From contig CACZBX010000004.1 in the NCBI GenBank assembly GCA_902779535.1, positions 97,149 to 161,148 of the forward strand: a stretch of DNA of 64,000 bases, read 5' to 3'. The notes below the pieces were generated by a model. The model was not told the DNA's origin. It saw nothing but the letters and a program-made list of their open reading frames with translations, and searched no databases. Shown here piece by piece: positions 19,979-28,678 of this stretch. The stretch's first letter is position 1. Each line of letters opens with the position of its first letter. Source of the DNA: an uncultured Bacteroidales bacterium. Its GTDB lineage: Bacteria; Bacteroidota; Bacteroidia; Bacteroidales; Bacteroidaceae. The position numbers were made by a program, and so were the translations under genes.

Positions 19979-19986
19979 GCAACAAA
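19955..19986 (-). promoter_or_regulatory. Putative hut operon promoter
   Basis: Minus-strand TTTG (19986-19983), a 20-base spacer and TATATTTA (19962-19955), one base off the TAnnTTTG consensus, about 35 bases before the ftcD ATG. Confidence 0.55.
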
Positions 19987-20089
19987 TAAAAAACAAAGAA
20001 AATAATCTTTGATTATTCAAGGCTAAAGAGAGAATATCCATTCATCACCTTTTTAGTGTTTTTTGATGTGAGTTAACTAAAAAACTACG

Positions 20090-20097
20090 TATCTTTG
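20090..20097 (+). promoter_or_regulatory. -7 box almost touching the rnz start
   Basis: TATCTTTG ends only five bases before the ATG at 20103. The nearest TTTG is 24 bases upstream of it, slightly long. Confidence 0.45.
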
Positions 20098-20102
20098 CAG
20101 TG

Positions 20103-21017
20103 ATGGAAAAATTTGAAGTGAATATATTGGGGTGCGGGTCAGCTTTACCTACTACACGGCATTTCGCTTCTTCTCAGGTACTGAACATCCGCGAGAAGTT
20201 GTTTATGATTGACTGTGGAGAAGGAACCCAACTTCAGCTAAGACGCTCGAAGTTAAAGTTCTCTCGACTGAACCATATTTTCATTTCACATTTACACGGT
20301 GACCATTGTTTTGGTTTGATAGGATTACTCTCCACGTTCGATCTTTTAGGCCGAACAGCGGCGATGCACATCTACGCACATCCCGACTTTGAGCCTATTC
20401 TAAATATGCAATTGGATTACTTTTGCAAGAAGATGGACTACGAAGTGGAGTTCCATCCTATCAACCCGTCGAAAATCGAAATCATTTACAAGGATCGTTC
20501 TGTCAGCGTGACGACGATTCCACTCCGTCACCGCATTCCAACATGTGGTTTCTTGTTTTCCGAGAAGAAAACACCCGATCACATCAAACGAGATATGATA
20601 GACTATTATGGAATTCCGACTTGTGATATCAATCGGATTAAGAATGGTGAGGATTATGTACTGGCCGATGGAACGGTGATACCAAACAATTGGTTGACTG
20701 CACCATCGAGTTCTCCACGCAAATACGCATATTGCTCGGATACCCTTTATCATAGGGAGATTATCGAGCAGGTAAAAGGTGTAGACTTGCTTTACCATGA
20801 AGCTACCTTTGCGGATAGTGACCGTCCCAAGGCTGAGATGACGTTTCACACCACCGCCCTTCAGGCTGCTACGATTGCCAAGGATGCTGGAGTCAAGCAA
20901 CTAGTCATCGGTCATTTCTCTGCTCGATACGAAGAAGAGGATCTTCTACTAAAAGAAGCACAATCAGTCTTCCCAAACACCGTACTAGCCATAGAGAATC
21001 TTAAGTTGATTCTGTAA
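20103..21017 (+). CDS. rnz: Ribonuclease Z
   Basis: A 304-residue metallo-beta-lactamase-fold endonuclease that trims tRNA 3' ends. The zinc motif SHLHGDH gives His63, His65, Asp67 and His68; other landmarks are LGCGSALPTTRHFASSQ, IDCGEGTQLQLR, a flexible-arm insert near residues 150-200, CSDT, LLYHEATF and VIGHFSARY. The ATG at 20103 gives the usual Bacteroides N-terminus; the GTG immediately before it adds one Met and is not needed. The -7 box at 20090-20097 would make the mRNA nearly leaderless. An ECF sigma gene follows 11 bases downstream. Confidence 0.95.
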   Translation: MEKFEVNILGCGSALPTTRHFASSQVLNIREKLFMIDCGEGTQLQLRRSKLKFSRLNHIFISHLHGDHCFGLIGLLSTFDLLGRTAAMHIYAHPDFEPILNMQLDYFCKKMDYEVEFHPINPSKIEIIYKDRSVSVTTIPLRHRIPTCGFLFSEKKTPDHIKRDMIDYYGIPTCDINRIKNGEDYVLADGTVIPNNWLTAPSSSPRKYAYCSDTLYHREIIEQVKGVDLLYHEATFADSDRPKAEMTFHTTALQAATIAKDAGVKQLVIGHFSARYEEEDLLLKEAQSVFPNTVLAIENLKLIL

Positions 21018-21028
21018 CAATTAGAAAG

Positions 21029-21580
21029 ATGGAAAAATACGACGAAAAAGAGGTCATTGCCTTGCTTCAGGATCCCTCCCGCTATCGGGAAGCTTTCGAA
21101 CGAATCGTCCGTCAATATAGCGAACAGTTATACTGGCAGATTCGACGAATGGTCTTTAGTCATGATGACGCCAATGACATCTTGCAGAATACATTTCTCC
21201 GTGCATGGGATCATATAGAATATTTCCGCGGAGAAGCAAAGCTTTCTACCTGGCTCTATCGCATCGCCTTTAATGAGACGTTGGCTTTCTTAAATAAAGA
21301 ACGTGCTGCTGCACATCTTTCGATTGATGAGATGGACAGTCAACTGATTAACCAATTGGAGAGTGATGAATACTTTGATGGGGACGAGATACAGAAAATG
21401 TTCCAAAAGGCACTGCTTACCTTGCCCGAAAAGCAACGATTGGTATTCAATCTGAAGTATTTCCAGAACATGAAATATGAGGAAATTTCTGAAATCGTCG
21501 GCACCAGTATTGGAGCATTGAAAGCATCTTATCACCATGCGGTCAAGAAAATTGAAGACTTTTTAAAAGAACATAGTTAA
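21029..21580 (+). CDS. ECF-type RNA polymerase sigma factor
   Basis: A 183-residue sigma-70 family protein with only regions 2 and 4. Region 2 spans about residues 23-90 (YSEQLYWQIRRMVFSHDDANDILQNTFLRAWDHI, FRGEAKLSTWLYRIAFNETL). Region 4 spans about 128-178 (ALLTLPEKQRLVFNLKYFQNMKYEEISEIVGTSIGALKASYHHAVKKI), a helix-turn-helix for the -35 element. It is followed by a one-helix membrane protein and a Spy-like secreted protein, the usual layout of an envelope-stress sigma with its anti-sigma and sensor. Target genes cannot be told from this window. Confidence 0.92.
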   Translation: MEKYDEKEVIALLQDPSRYREAFERIVRQYSEQLYWQIRRMVFSHDDANDILQNTFLRAWDHIEYFRGEAKLSTWLYRIAFNETLAFLNKERAAAHLSIDEMDSQLINQLESDEYFDGDEIQKMFQKALLTLPEKQRLVFNLKYFQNMKYEEISEIVGTSIGALKASYHHAVKKIEDFLKEHS

Positions 21581-21625
21581 ACCTTTACATCATATTTCCA
21601 TCTAAAGATTTGAAAGGATACGATT

Positions 21626-22003
21626 ATGAAAGAAGAAGATGAATTGTTAAGAACAGTCGGAACCAAGAATCCGTTTAAAGTTCCTGAAAACTATTTCGAG
21701 AACTTCACGAAAGACCTCATGGAGAAACTCCCTGAGAAAGAGACTGCTGCAGCAATAAAGGTTACAATGTGGGATCGTGTCAAGCCATGGTTCTATATGG
21801 CAGCCATGTTTGCAGGCTTAATGCTTACATTCAAAATGTTCCAAGATATTTCGGATCGTGCTCAAAACAAGACGGAAAACACCTTTGCTAACATTGAGGC
21901 TTCCGATATTTCTGACCAATATTTTGAAACCATCACGAATGACGCCATGATGGATGATTATACGTTATATCAATATTTAACAGACGCTGATTTAAACTAT
22001 TAA
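21626..22003 (+). CDS. One-helix membrane protein, probable anti-sigma factor
   Basis: A 125-residue protein. The N-terminal 50 residues are charged and cytoplasmic-looking, with the segment KNPFKVPENYFENFTKDLMEKLP seen in Bacteroidetes proteins paired with ECF sigma factors. One transmembrane helix lies near residues 53-72 (VKPWFYMAAMFAGLMLTF). The C-terminal 50 residues are acidic and probably periplasmic. Its position directly after the ECF sigma gene supports an anti-sigma role: hold sigma at the membrane until a periplasmic signal. No known zinc anti-sigma motif (HxxxCxxC) is present, so the function is an inference from context. Confidence 0.65.
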   Translation: MKEEDELLRTVGTKNPFKVPENYFENFTKDLMEKLPEKETAAAIKVTMWDRVKPWFYMAAMFAGLMLTFKMFQDISDRAQNKTENTFANIEASDISDQYFETITNDAMMDDYTLYQYLTDADLNY

Positions 22004-22013
22004 AGAAAACACC

Positions 22014-22490
22014 ATGAAGAAAACAATTACCATATTCTATATGTTGTTCGCTGTCCTTATGCTTACACAAGCACAAGGTAAAAAGAATCCTCCTTTGAAC
22101 AAGGAAGAGTTTAGGGCAAAGCAAGAAGCTTATCTGGCAGAAAAAGCTGGTTTTACACAAGAAGAGGCTAAAGCCGTCTTTCCACTCTACTTCGAGTTAC
22201 AAGATAAAAAAGCTAAGATTAATGATAAGGTTTGGCACGAAGCGATGAAGGGAGATCGAGAAAATATGACGGATGAAGCCTGTGAAAAGATTCTTAAGGA
22301 CATGGCCAATGCCAAGATTGAATCGGACAAGCTTGACCTTGAATATATCGACAAATACAAAAAAGTTATTTCTCCAAAGAAAATCCTCATGCTACAGAAA
22401 GCGGAGGTTTCATTCCATCGTCACATGTTGCAAATCATGCACAGACCGAATAACCACAGAGACGGTGCAAGAAAAGGGAATAGACCTTAA
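22014..22490 (+). CDS. Secreted Spy/CpxP-like protein of the sigma operon
   Basis: A 158-residue protein. The signal peptide ends near LTQAQG. The mature part is helical and charged: PPLNKEEFRAKQEAYLAEKAGFTQEEAKAVFPLYFELQDKKAKI and EKILKDMANAKIESDKLDLEYIDKYKKVISPKKILMLQKAEVSFHRHML have the antiparallel helix spacing of Spy/CpxP and periplasmic heavy-metal sensors. The His- and Arg-rich tail (MHRPNNHRDGARKGNRP) may bind metal or stay disordered. It follows the probable anti-sigma gene by 10 bases, so the three genes look like one sensing unit. Roles are inferred from position and fold type. Confidence 0.68.
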   Translation: MKKTITIFYMLFAVLMLTQAQGKKNPPLNKEEFRAKQEAYLAEKAGFTQEEAKAVFPLYFELQDKKAKINDKVWHEAMKGDRENMTDEACEKILKDMANAKIESDKLDLEYIDKYKKVISPKKILMLQKAEVSFHRHMLQIMHRPNNHRDGARKGNRP

Positions 22491-22509
22491 ACGGATCAGA
22501 GAATAGTCA

Positions 22510-22554
22510 AAATAAAATGAGCCCCAGAAGTTTTATCTAACTTTTGGGGCTCAT
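22510..22554 (-). terminator. Terminator between the sigma operon and mazG
   Basis: ATGAGCCCCA (22517-22526) pairs with TGGGGCTCAT (22545-22554), with AAGTT/AACTT extending the stem. On the minus strand the hairpin is followed by TTTATTTT, so it chiefly ends the mazG transcript. Confidence 0.75.
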
Positions 22555-22572
22555 GATATGCAATCTTCGAGC

Positions 22573-23361
22573 TTACTTCTCTAATCTCTTAGCTTCGTTC
22601 CAGATAGCATCCATCTCTTCCAAAGTCATATCCTTCAAATTACGCCCTTCCTGGATCGTATGTTGTTCCAAGTAGTTGAAACGACGGATGAATTTCTGAT
22701 TCGTGTGTTCCAAAGCATTGTCAGGGTTCAACTTATATAAACGGGCCGCATTAACCAAGCTAAAGAGTACATCACCCAACTCAGCTTCCGCCTTTTTTCT
22801 ATCCATCTGCTCCACCTCAGCTTCAAACTCACTGATCTCTTCTTTCACTTTTCTCCACACCTGAGACCGCTCTTCCCAGTCAAAACCAACACCGCGCGCC
22901 TTGTCCTGTATGCGATAGGCTTTGATAAGAGTAGGAAGTGATGAAGGTACTCCACTCAACACCATCTTATTTCCATCTTTTTCCTTCATCTTCAGTTGCT
23001 CCCAGTTTGACAGAACCTTGTCCTCGGTATCTGCCTTTTCCGTACCATAGATATGAGGATGCCGAAAAATCAACTTATCACACAACCGGTCACACACATC
23101 TTTGATATCAAAATCACCTGTCTCACTGCCAATCTTAGCATAAAAGACGACGTGCAATAATACATCGCCCAGTTCTTTACATATATTATTCTTATCATCC
23201 TGAATCAACGCCTCACACAATTCGTACGTCTCTTCAATCGTGTTTGGTCGCAGACTTTCATTTGTTTGTTTTCGGTCCCATGGACATTTTTCACGAAGGT
23301 CATCCATGATATCCAACAGCCTTCCAAAGGCTTTCATTTGTTCTTCTTTTGTATGCATCAT
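22573..23361 (-). CDS. mazG: MazG nucleoside triphosphate pyrophosphohydrolase
   Basis: A 262-residue all-alpha NTP pyrophosphatase that hydrolyses (d)NTPs to monophosphates, a house-cleaning and starvation-response enzyme. Two MazG repeats are visible: LREKCPWDRKQTNESLRPNTIEETYE with ELGDVLLHVVFYAKIG, then VGFDWEERSQVWRKVKEEISEFEAE with AEAELGDVLFSLVNAARLY. The EExxE and ExxD metal motifs are present in both. The length is normal. It overlaps the upstream DUF3810 gene by four bases, so the two are coupled. No antitoxin/toxin mazEF genes are nearby. Confidence 0.95.
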   Translation of the reverse strand: MMHTKEEQMKAFGRLLDIMDDLREKCPWDRKQTNESLRPNTIEETYELCEALIQDDKNNICKELGDVLLHVVFYAKIGSETGDFDIKDVCDRLCDKLIFRHPHIYGTEKADTEDKVLSNWEQLKMKEKDGNKMVLSGVPSSLPTLIKAYRIQDKARGVGFDWEERSQVWRKVKEEISEFEAEVEQMDRKKAEAELGDVLFSLVNAARLYKLNPDNALEHTNQKFIRRFNYLEQHTIQEGRNLKDMTLEEMDAIWNEAKRLEK

Positions 23362-24395
23362 TGTTTATTATTTAATTCGTATGAGATAATCAACCCGATA
23401 ACCTCGGAATAACTTTTTCGCCCACTTGGCTCCTTATTCGACTTTAAATAGAAATCAAAAAGGCGATTCTGTATATTCCCAATAAACTCACTATATTTCT
23501 CTCTCCAATAAGTACGTTCCGAACGATACAACGCAATAATTTCAGGACGGATGTGTTTGACCAGTTCAGCATAGTCTTCCTTTCTCAATAGGTGATTGGC
23601 ATTGTTCAATACATATCCTAAAATCGAATAGTATCCACTGAAACGTATCTCCTGATTCTCCGAATGGGTTGTAGTGAGATAGGCATAGAAACTTGCCTCC
23701 CTTTCGGATGTGATTCCCTGAAGATGAGCATATTCATGAGCATAGGTAGCGGCATATTGATGTGGAAGTAAATCACCGTTGATGGTGAACTCAGCAAAGT
23801 ATGGGGCCATACTGCCCGTCACACCAACCTTAGACGCCAACGGAGTATAAACCATCGTCTTCACCCTTGGGTTACGATTGGAGATACGGTTGAACCCGAA
23901 TGATGCATACGCATTCAGCACGCTTTGACGTACACTTTTTTCATCCTTACCAGTAATCTCCACATAACTTTCATTTAGAACTTCGATATATCGTTCGACA
24001 AATCCATGGAAGACGTGCTCATCATACTTCACAGGATGGGTATGGGTACGTTGATAATAATTTGCCTGCCCATAATTCAGTCCCCAAGCCAAATAAAACC
24101 ATACATATAATAGTAACGCATAGGTTGCCATTCGCATCAGCACATGCTTCCATGCTAAATGTTTCACAATTGCATAGAACGGATATAACACAAACCAAAC
24201 GATGCTCACAATCATGAAAACATCCCCAACGGGGAATGGGAAAACGGAAGAAAAATTCGACAAGACCGTTCCTACAATCGGATAGATATTTTGGGCATAA
24301 AAAGTGTTCCCGCCGGGAATCAATTTCGCCAACAAAACTACAAATAGTAGGATCCCTAGTATCCAGTAGCCTATATGTTTTCCTTTCTTCTTCAT
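23358..24395 (-). CDS. DUF3810 membrane protein with HExxH motif
   Basis: A 345-residue protein with three N-terminal transmembrane helices (about residues 8-26, 57-78 and 88-106) and a C-terminal domain outside the bilayer. The domain holds His220-Glu221-x-x-His224 (ATYAHEYAHLQG) followed by EREASFYAY, a layout like a gluzincin zinc protease with a downstream glutamate ligand. The family (DUF3810) is widespread in Bacteroidetes and Firmicutes without an established substrate. It is coupled to mazG by a four-base overlap. Two -7 boxes lie upstream at 24404 and 24445. Protease activity is a hypothesis from the motif. Confidence 0.85.
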   Translation of the reverse strand: MKKKGKHIGYWILGILLFVVLLAKLIPGGNTFYAQNIYPIVGTVLSNFSSVFPFPVGDVFMIVSIVWFVLYPFYAIVKHLAWKHVLMRMATYALLLYVWFYLAWGLNYGQANYYQRTHTHPVKYDEHVFHGFVERYIEVLNESYVEITGKDEKSVRQSVLNAYASFGFNRISNRNPRVKTMVYTPLASKVGVTGSMAPYFAEFTINGDLLPHQYAATYAHEYAHLQGITSEREASFYAYLTTTHSENQEIRFSGYYSILGYVLNNANHLLRKEDYAELVKHIRPEIIALYRSERTYWREKYSEFIGNIQNRLFDFYLKSNKEPSGRKSYSEVIGLIISYELNNKQ

Positions 24396-24402
24396 TTTCT
24401 CC

Positions 24403-24456
24403 GCAAAGATAATGCAAATTGAGTGCTTATCTTCGCTTTTTTAGCAAAGATAATGC
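24403..24456 (-). promoter_or_regulatory. Duplicated -7 region upstream of DUF3810-mazG
   Basis: GCAAAGATAATGC occurs twice on the plus strand (24403-24415 and 24444-24456), so TATCTTTGC appears twice on the minus strand, 41 bases apart. Either or both may be -7 boxes; the upstream one is 50-60 bases from the ATG. Confidence 0.45.
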
Positions 24457-24475
24457 TACTTATTTTTTATTTTAT

Positions 24476-24483
24476 TAATTTTG
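24476..24483 (+). promoter_or_regulatory. -7 box for valS
   Basis: TAATTTTG matches TAnnTTTG 40 bases before the valS ATG. The -33 element is unclear. Confidence 0.45.
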
Positions 24484-24523
24484 CATCCAATTTAGTGACA
24501 ACTGTTTTTTAACAAGATATAAG

Positions 24524-27151
24524 ATGGAATTAGCAAGTAAGTACAATCCCGCAGAAGTGGAAGGGAAATGGTACCAGTATTGGCTGGACAACAAACTCTT
24601 TAGTTCGAAACCCGACGGTCGTGAACCTTACACCGTCGTCATCCCTCCACCAAACGTCACCGGTGTTCTGCACATGGGACACATGCTTAACAATACCATT
24701 CAAGATATTCTGGTTCGTCGTGCCCGCATGGAAGGGAAAAATGCTTGCTGGGTACCAGGAACCGACCACGCTTCGATTGCTACCGAGGCTAAAGTGGTAA
24801 ATAAACTTGCACAACAAGGCATCAAAAAGACTGATCTCACACGCGAGGAGTTTCTAAAACACGCATGGGACTGGACCGAAGAGCACGGAGGAATCATCCT
24901 CAAACAACTACGGAAGTTGGGATGTTCATGCGATTGGGATCGTACCGCCTTTACCATGGATGAACTCCGCAGCAAGAGCGTTATCCACGTATTCGTAGAC
25001 CTATACAACAAAGGCCTTATCTATCGTGGTGTACGTATGGTAAACTGGGATCCAAAAGCTTTGACAGCACTGAGCGATGAGGAAGTAGTATATAAGGAAG
25101 AGCATAGCAAGCTGTACTATTTACGCTATAAGGTAGAAGGTGATCCTGATGGACGATATGCCGTCGTTGCAACAACCCGTCCAGAGACAATCATGGGTGA
25201 CACCGCTATGTGCATCAATCCTAATGACCCGAAGAACGAATGGTTGAAGGGGAAGAAAGTGATTGTTCCGCTGGTAGGACGTGTCATCCCGGTTATCCAA
25301 GACGATTATGTTGACATCGAGTTTGGTACCGGCTGCCTAAAGGTTACACCTGCCCACGATGTGAACGACTATATGTTGGGTGAGAAATACAACCTCGACA
25401 GCATCGATATCTTCAACGACAATGGTACACTGAGTGAAAAAGCCGGTTTGTATGTTGGTATGGACCGCTTCGAAGTACGTAAACAAATCGAGAAAGATTT
25501 GGCTGAAGCTGGACTATTGGAAAAGGTAGAAGACTATACCAACAAGGTTGGTTTTTCAGAGCGTACAAATGTACCTATCGAACCCAAGCTCTCGATGCAA
25601 TGGTTCTTGAAAATGAAACATTTCGCCGACATGGCTACGCCTCCTGTTATGGACGATGCCATTCGTTTTGTCCCTGCTAAATATAAGAATACCTACAAGC
25701 ACTGGATGGAGAACATCAAGGACTGGTGTATCAGTCGCCAATTATGGTGGGGACATCAGATTCCGGCTTACTTCCTACCGAAGGGTGGTTTTGTTGTTGC
25801 CGAGAGCAAAGAAGAGGCTTTGGCTTTAGCCAAGGAAAAGACTGGTGACCAGACTCTGACGATGGATGATTTACGTCAAGACCCAGACTGTCTGGACACT
25901 TGGTTCTCATCATGGTTATGGCCAATCTCTCTGTTCAACGGCATTCTGGATCCAGACAATTCAGAAATCAACTACTATTATCCGACAGCTGACTTGGTAA
26001 CAGGACCGGACATCATCTTCTTCTGGGTAGCCCGCATGATTATGGCTGGTTATGAATACAAAAAAGACATGCCTTTCAAGAACGTTTATTTTACCGGTAT
26101 CGTTCGTGATAAGTTAGGACGGAAGATGTCGAAATCGTTAGGCAACTCCCCCGACCCGCTCATGCTTATCGAGAAATATGGTGCTGACGGTGTACGTATG
26201 GGTATGATGCTCTCCGCTCCTGCCGGCAACGATATCTTGTTCGATGAAGCACTTTGCGAACAAGGACGAAATTTCAACAATAAAATATGGAATGCATTCC
26301 GTCTTGTTAAAGGATGGCAGGTGGCAGACATCGAACAACCGGCATACGCTAAACTATCAACCGAATGGTTCGAAGCAGTTCTAGCCAAGACAGCCGCAGA
26401 AGTCGCCGACCTGTTCAGCAAATACCGCATCAGTGAGGCTTTGATGGCTGTGTATCGTCTGTTCTGGGATGAGTTTTCTGCATGGTACCTTGAAATGATC
26501 AAGCCAGCATATGGCCAACCGATCGACAAGCTAACCTTCGAGAAGACATTGAGCTACTTCGACGGATTGCTGAAGCTGCTCCACCCGTTCATGCCATTCA
26601 TCACGGAAGAGTTATGGCAACACCTTTACGAACGTAAGAACGGAGAAAGCCTGATGGTTCAGAAGATGGAATTTGCCCAAACGTGGAACGAGAGAATCAT
26701 TGCCGACTTCGAAACGGTGAAGGAAATCATTAGTGGAATCCGAAACATCCGCACTCAGAAACAGATCGCACAGAAGGAAGTGTTGACGCTGCAAGTTGTA
26801 GGCGACAATGCAGTAGATCTGTTTAACGACATTATTGCCAAGTTGTGTAACCTCTCCAACATTCTTGTTGTGGAGAACAAATCGGAAGGAGCTGTCAACT
26901 TCATGATTGGCACTACCGAATATGCTGTTCCGCTCGGTAACCTGATTGACGTAGAGGAAGAACTGAAGAAACTGGAAGCAGACTTAGCCTATGAGGAAGG
27001 TTTTCTGAAAAGTGTTCAGAAGAAACTGAGCAACGAGAACTTCGTGAACAAGGCTCCAGCAAAAGTGATTGAAATGGAACGTAAAAAACAGGCAGATGCC
27101 GAGAACCGCATTGCAGTTATCAAAGAAAGCATTGCAGCACTGAAAAAATAA
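24524..27151 (+). CDS. valS: Valyl-tRNA synthetase
   Basis: An 875-residue class I synthetase charging tRNA-Val. The HIGH motif is His50-Met-Gly-His53 ([13 protein letters not shown]), the KMSKS motif is residues 534-538 ([15 protein letters not shown]), and the CP1 editing domain contains [15 protein letters not shown] and [16 protein letters not shown]. The anticodon-binding helical domain and a C-terminal coiled coil (residues about 810-875) complete the family layout. The length is standard. A small conserved gene follows 20 bases downstream. Confidence 0.97.
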   Translation: MELASKYNPAEVEGKWYQYWLDNKLFSSKPDGREPYTVVIPPPNVTGVLHMGHMLNNTIQDILVRRARMEGKNACWVPGTDHASIATEAKVVNKLAQQGIKKTDLTREEFLKHAWDWTEEHGGIILKQLRKLGCSCDWDRTAFTMDELRSKSVIHVFVDLYNKGLIYRGVRMVNWDPKALTALSDEEVVYKEEHSKLYYLRYKVEGDPDGRYAVVATTRPETIMGDTAMCINPNDPKNEWLKGKKVIVPLVGRVIPVIQDDYVDIEFGTGCLKVTPAHDVNDYMLGEKYNLDSIDIFNDNGTLSEKAGLYVGMDRFEVRKQIEKDLAEAGLLEKVEDYTNKVGFSERTNVPIEPKLSMQWFLKMKHFADMATPPVMDDAIRFVPAKYKNTYKHWMENIKDWCISRQLWWGHQIPAYFLPKGGFVVAESKEEALALAKEKTGDQTLTMDDLRQDPDCLDTWFSSWLWPISLFNGILDPDNSEINYYYPTADLVTGPDIIFFWVARMIMAGYEYKKDMPFKNVYFTGIVRDKLGRKMSKSLGNSPDPLMLIEKYGADGVRMGMMLSAPAGNDILFDEALCEQGRNFNNKIWNAFRLVKGWQVADIEQPAYAKLSTEWFEAVLAKTAAEVADLFSKYRISEALMAVYRLFWDEFSAWYLEMIKPAYGQPIDKLTFEKTLSYFDGLLKLLHPFMPFITEELWQHLYERKNGESLMVQKMEFAQTWNERIIADFETVKEIISGIRNIRTQKQIAQKEVLTLQVVGDNAVDLFNDIIAKLCNLSNILVVENKSEGAVNFMIGTTEYAVPLGNLIDVEEELKKLEADLAYEEGFLKSVQKKLSNENFVNKAPAKVIEMERKKQADAENRIAVIKESIAALKK

Positions 27152-27171
27152 GATATATAAAATAAACAGAC

Positions 27172-27807
27172 ATGAGCATATTATCAAAATTAATGGGATT
27201 CTTCGGCAAGAAACAAGCTGAAGGAGAAACTAAAGTGGGTGGCATGGAAGATTTCATGACACTTATTCGCGTTTATTACCAAGCGGTTATAGCCAGCAAT
27301 ATCGGTGTGACAAACATCAATTTCCTACCCGACCTGGCTGTTTTCAAACGCTCGTTAAAGATCCCTACCCAGAACAACAAGTTAGGTCTTGCCGAGAAAG
27401 CACGCTGTAAGAAAATGTTGAACGACATCTATGGATTAGAGAACTCGTTCTTTTCAGAAATTGACGCTTCCATCAAGAAAAACTGTCGTAACATCAATGA
27501 GATTCAGCCTTATCTTTTCAAGTTCCAGGGATTCAGTAATGATCTGATGATGGTCATCGGTAACCTGATGCAATGGAAATTCCGTATGCCAAGTGCTATG
27601 AAGAAAACGCTGCGTGGTTTGACTGAAAAGACGGTTCATGACATCATGACCAAAACCGACTTCAAAGATGAAGGTGTGTTTAAAACTTGTCAGAGTATTC
27701 GCAAATACCAGCGCACGTTAGGCTATTCCGAGAACTGGATTACCGATTACGTCTTCAACATTGTTCTCCTTGCCAAGAAAGAGCCAAAACAAAAGGACAA
27801 AGACTGA
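27172..27807 (+). CDS. Conserved hypothetical protein downstream of valS
   Basis: A 211-residue soluble protein without signal peptide or transmembrane helix. Apart from a short N-terminal amphipathic segment (LSKLMGFFGKK) it is predicted to be largely helical, with FMTLIRVYYQAVIASNIG, FLPDLAVFKRSLKIPTQNN, LFKFQGFSNDLMMVIGNLMQWKFRMP and a Lys-rich C-terminus. I do not recognise a characterised domain. I recall similar proteins next to valS in other Bacteroides, which would suggest a stable pairing, but this is memory rather than a search. It lies 20 bases after valS and its stop overlaps nothing; the glycosylase-like gene starts two bases later, so a three-gene unit is likely. Confidence 0.6.
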   Translation: MSILSKLMGFFGKKQAEGETKVGGMEDFMTLIRVYYQAVIASNIGVTNINFLPDLAVFKRSLKIPTQNNKLGLAEKARCKKMLNDIYGLENSFFSEIDASIKKNCRNINEIQPYLFKFQGFSNDLMMVIGNLMQWKFRMPSAMKKTLRGLTEKTVHDIMTKTDFKDEGVFKTCQSIRKYQRTLGYSENWITDYVFNIVLLAKKEPKQKDKD

Positions 27808-27809
27808 TC

Positions 27810-28388
27810 ATGCAGATTGAGACGCATCCCTTTGAACCTTTCTTACCAGAGAATGCAGTTTTATTGATGTTGGGTAGTTTTCCACCACAGCCCAAACGAT
27901 GGAAGATGAATTTCTATTACCCCAACTTCATCAACGATATGTGGCGCATCTTTGGAATAATCTTTTTTGGGGATAAAGGACACTTCATTCTCGAGAAAGA
28001 AAAGAAATTCGATGAACAAAACCTGATTGAGTTTCTGAAATCAAAGGGAGTCGCTTTATATGATACAGCAAAAGCAGTAAGGCGACTGCAAGACAATGCA
28101 TCCGACAAGTTCTTGGAAGTGGTTAAGCCGACCGATATCAAAGCGATGCTCGCCAAGCTTCCACATTGTAAGGCTATTGTGACCACAGGCGAAAAAGCGA
28201 CCGAGACAATTCGCACTCAAGTTGAGGTGGCACAGCCTAAAGTGGGTTCGAGCGAACCATTCAGCATTGAAGACAGAACATATCGTCTGTACCGAATGCC
28301 CTCCTCGAGCAGGGCTTATCCGATGAGTTTGGAACGAAAGGCCGAAACTTACCGGAGGATGTTCGAAGAATTGGGGATGTTACCATAA
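27810..28388 (+). CDS. Uracil-DNA glycosylase superfamily protein
   Basis: A 192-residue protein from the ATG at 27810, two bases after the previous stop. LLMLGSFPPQPKRWKMNFYYPNF at residues 18-40 corresponds to the N-terminal active-site loop of UDG-fold glycosylases (GSFPP at 22-26), and the C-terminal MPSSSRAYPMSLERKAETYRRMF corresponds to the second, Pro/Ser loop. A central KAIVTTGEKATETI strand fits the fold. Members excise uracil or mismatched bases, but this subgroup is not well characterised and the catalytic Asp/His of UNG is not evident. An upstream in-frame extension overlaps the preceding gene and is not used. Confidence 0.72.
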   Translation: MQIETHPFEPFLPENAVLLMLGSFPPQPKRWKMNFYYPNFINDMWRIFGIIFFGDKGHFILEKEKKFDEQNLIEFLKSKGVALYDTAKAVRRLQDNASDKFLEVVKPTDIKAMLAKLPHCKAIVTTGEKATETIRTQVEVAQPKVGSSEPFSIEDRTYRLYRMPSSSRAYPMSLERKAETYRRMFEELGMLP

Positions 28389-28416
28389 AAAAGTCGAACA
28401 AAAAACCGATTCTTCT

Positions 28417-28445
28417 TGTTTCCATCAAAAAAGGCATTATCTTTG
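28417..28445 (+). promoter_or_regulatory. Promoter for tRNA-Trp
   Basis: TTG (28417-28419), an 18-base spacer and TATCTTTG (28438-28445) precede the tRNA by 23 bases. Confidence 0.6.
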
Positions 28446-28468
28446 CAGCCGAAATATAACAAGCAAAC

Positions 28469-28541
28469 ACGGGAGTGGCTCAGTTGGTAGAGCATCGGTC
28501 TCCAAAACCGAGGGTCGGGAGTTCGAGTCTCTCCTCCCGTG
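28469..28541 (+). tRNA. tRNA-Trp(CCA)
   Basis: A complete cloverleaf. The acceptor stem is ACGGGAG/CTCCCGT, the D arm GCTC/GAGC, and the anticodon stem TCGGT/ACCGA with loop CTCCAAA (anticodon CCA). A five-base variable loop and a T arm GGGAG/CTCTC with TTCGAGT follow. The discriminator is G, as in bacterial tRNA-Trp. The 3' CCA is not encoded. Confidence 0.95.
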
Positions 28542-28652
28542 CTTAAGCAATCGACTTCATTTTGTAGACAGCACAAACACAAGAACTAAAGAAATTTATA
28601 GCATTTCATTCAATTTCTTCTAAAAATATTTTCATATTTGCCCCCAACCCTT

Positions 28653-28660
28653 TATATTTG
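28653..28660 (+). promoter_or_regulatory. -7 box for the coiled-coil/zapA/rny unit
   Basis: TATATTTG matches TAnnTTTG, 18 bases before the ATG at 28679. Confidence 0.5.
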
Positions 28661-28678
28661 TGTACAATTTTGGTATAA

